Shown: positions 63,649 to 64,000 of the stretch, piece by piece
Position numbering within the stretch: position 1 is the first letter of the stretch
Layout: each line of letters opens with the position of its first letter
Assembly: GCA_963575645.1 (NCBI GenBank)
Contig: OY754467.1
Span: forward strand, 53,477,108-53,541,107
DNA length: 64,000 bases
Direction of reading: 5' to 3'
Source: Xanthostigma xanthostigma
Lineage: Eukaryota; Arthropoda; Insecta; Raphidioptera; Raphidiidae
Position numbers and translations under genes: made by a program
Notes under the pieces: model-generated
Seen by the model: the letters and a program-made list of their open reading frames with translations, nothing else
What the model was told of the DNA's origin: nothing
The model's database searches: none

Positions 63649-64000
63649 GGAGGTTGAGCCGTTTTACGAAGATAATGAACTCTGAAATAAAGTTTTTTTA
63701 ATAGATTTTTTTATAACAAAATTTTCTGTAAAAAATCCAAAATCATTAGGAGATTTATAAAGTCAAAATTAAAAAAAAACTTTTACATGTAGTCTTATGG
63801 AAAATATGTCAATCTAGCATGCAAACGGTACATTTTATTTTTTTGCAAATAACCAAATAATGTCAGCAGTTCCGAAAACTAACTATGTAAAGCATCGATG
63901 TCTTACGCATATTTTAATATTTTTTCCAATTTAATTAGGAGACTTTTAATCTATAAAAAAAATTATTAAACCTTAGCACTTTTCAATTATGGACTTTTAT
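63649..64000 (+). mobile_element. TTAA-flanked element, copy 3, cut by window end
   Basis: TTAA at 63645-63648, then GGAGGTTGAGCCGTT and the same body as 58202 onward; the right end lies outside the window. Confidence 0.75.

Overview
This window is AT-rich eukaryotic DNA from an insect, and a lepidopteran is plausible. The evidence is a short exon resembling the start of the SCYL2 pseudokinase, an mdg1/412-like Ty3/gypsy retroelement primed by an Arg-type tRNA, Helitrons with CTAG ends, a tRNA-headed SINE with an (ATT)n tail, and Jockey/CR1-like and R1-like LINE remnants. No species can be named from sequence alone. There are no operons. Most of the window is accessory DNA made of nested transposons.

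Host genes. Only one host exon is well supported: coding exon 1 of a SCYL2-like gene on the plus strand (31969-32139), ending at a GTGAGT splice donor. I found no following exon before the window ends, so intron 1 would exceed 31 kb. A small SAP-domain-like fragment (8282-8413) may be another exon or an exon relic.

LTR retroelement. A complete Ty3/gypsy element lies at 40401-46412. Its two 297-bp LTRs look identical by eye. It has ATAT target duplications, a primer-binding site, a polypurine tract, an intact gag and an intact pol (protease, RT, RNase H, integrase). It also has an extra 82-residue ORF upstream of gag that looks N-myristoylated and membrane-spanning. That ORF is in the same frame as gag, separated by a single TAA; pol is in the +1 frame relative to gag.

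DNA transposons. Three Helitron families are present: a ~585-bp family with four copies, a ~600-750-bp family in which several copies carry a tRNA-Lys-like segment, and a single ~600-bp copy. There are also TA-flanked pogo/Tigger derivatives with transposase remnants, a hAT-like element with an 8-bp duplication, TTAA-flanked elements, and several MITE families. Nested insertions allow some empty sites to be read directly.

Palindromes. The window is unusually rich in foldback or hairpin elements: 5731-6024, 13578-13907, 13986-14842, 17715-18212, 24785-25035, 28142-28344, 31201-31350, 32411-32939, 36448-36992, 37278-37577, 52171-52397 and 57325-57600. In one family the two arms of a given copy share changes that other copies lack. 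Two hairpins with the same outer ends flank SCYL2 exon 1, and one of them lies in its intron. All repeat family names used here are labels of mine, and all similarity statements come from reading the sequence by eye.
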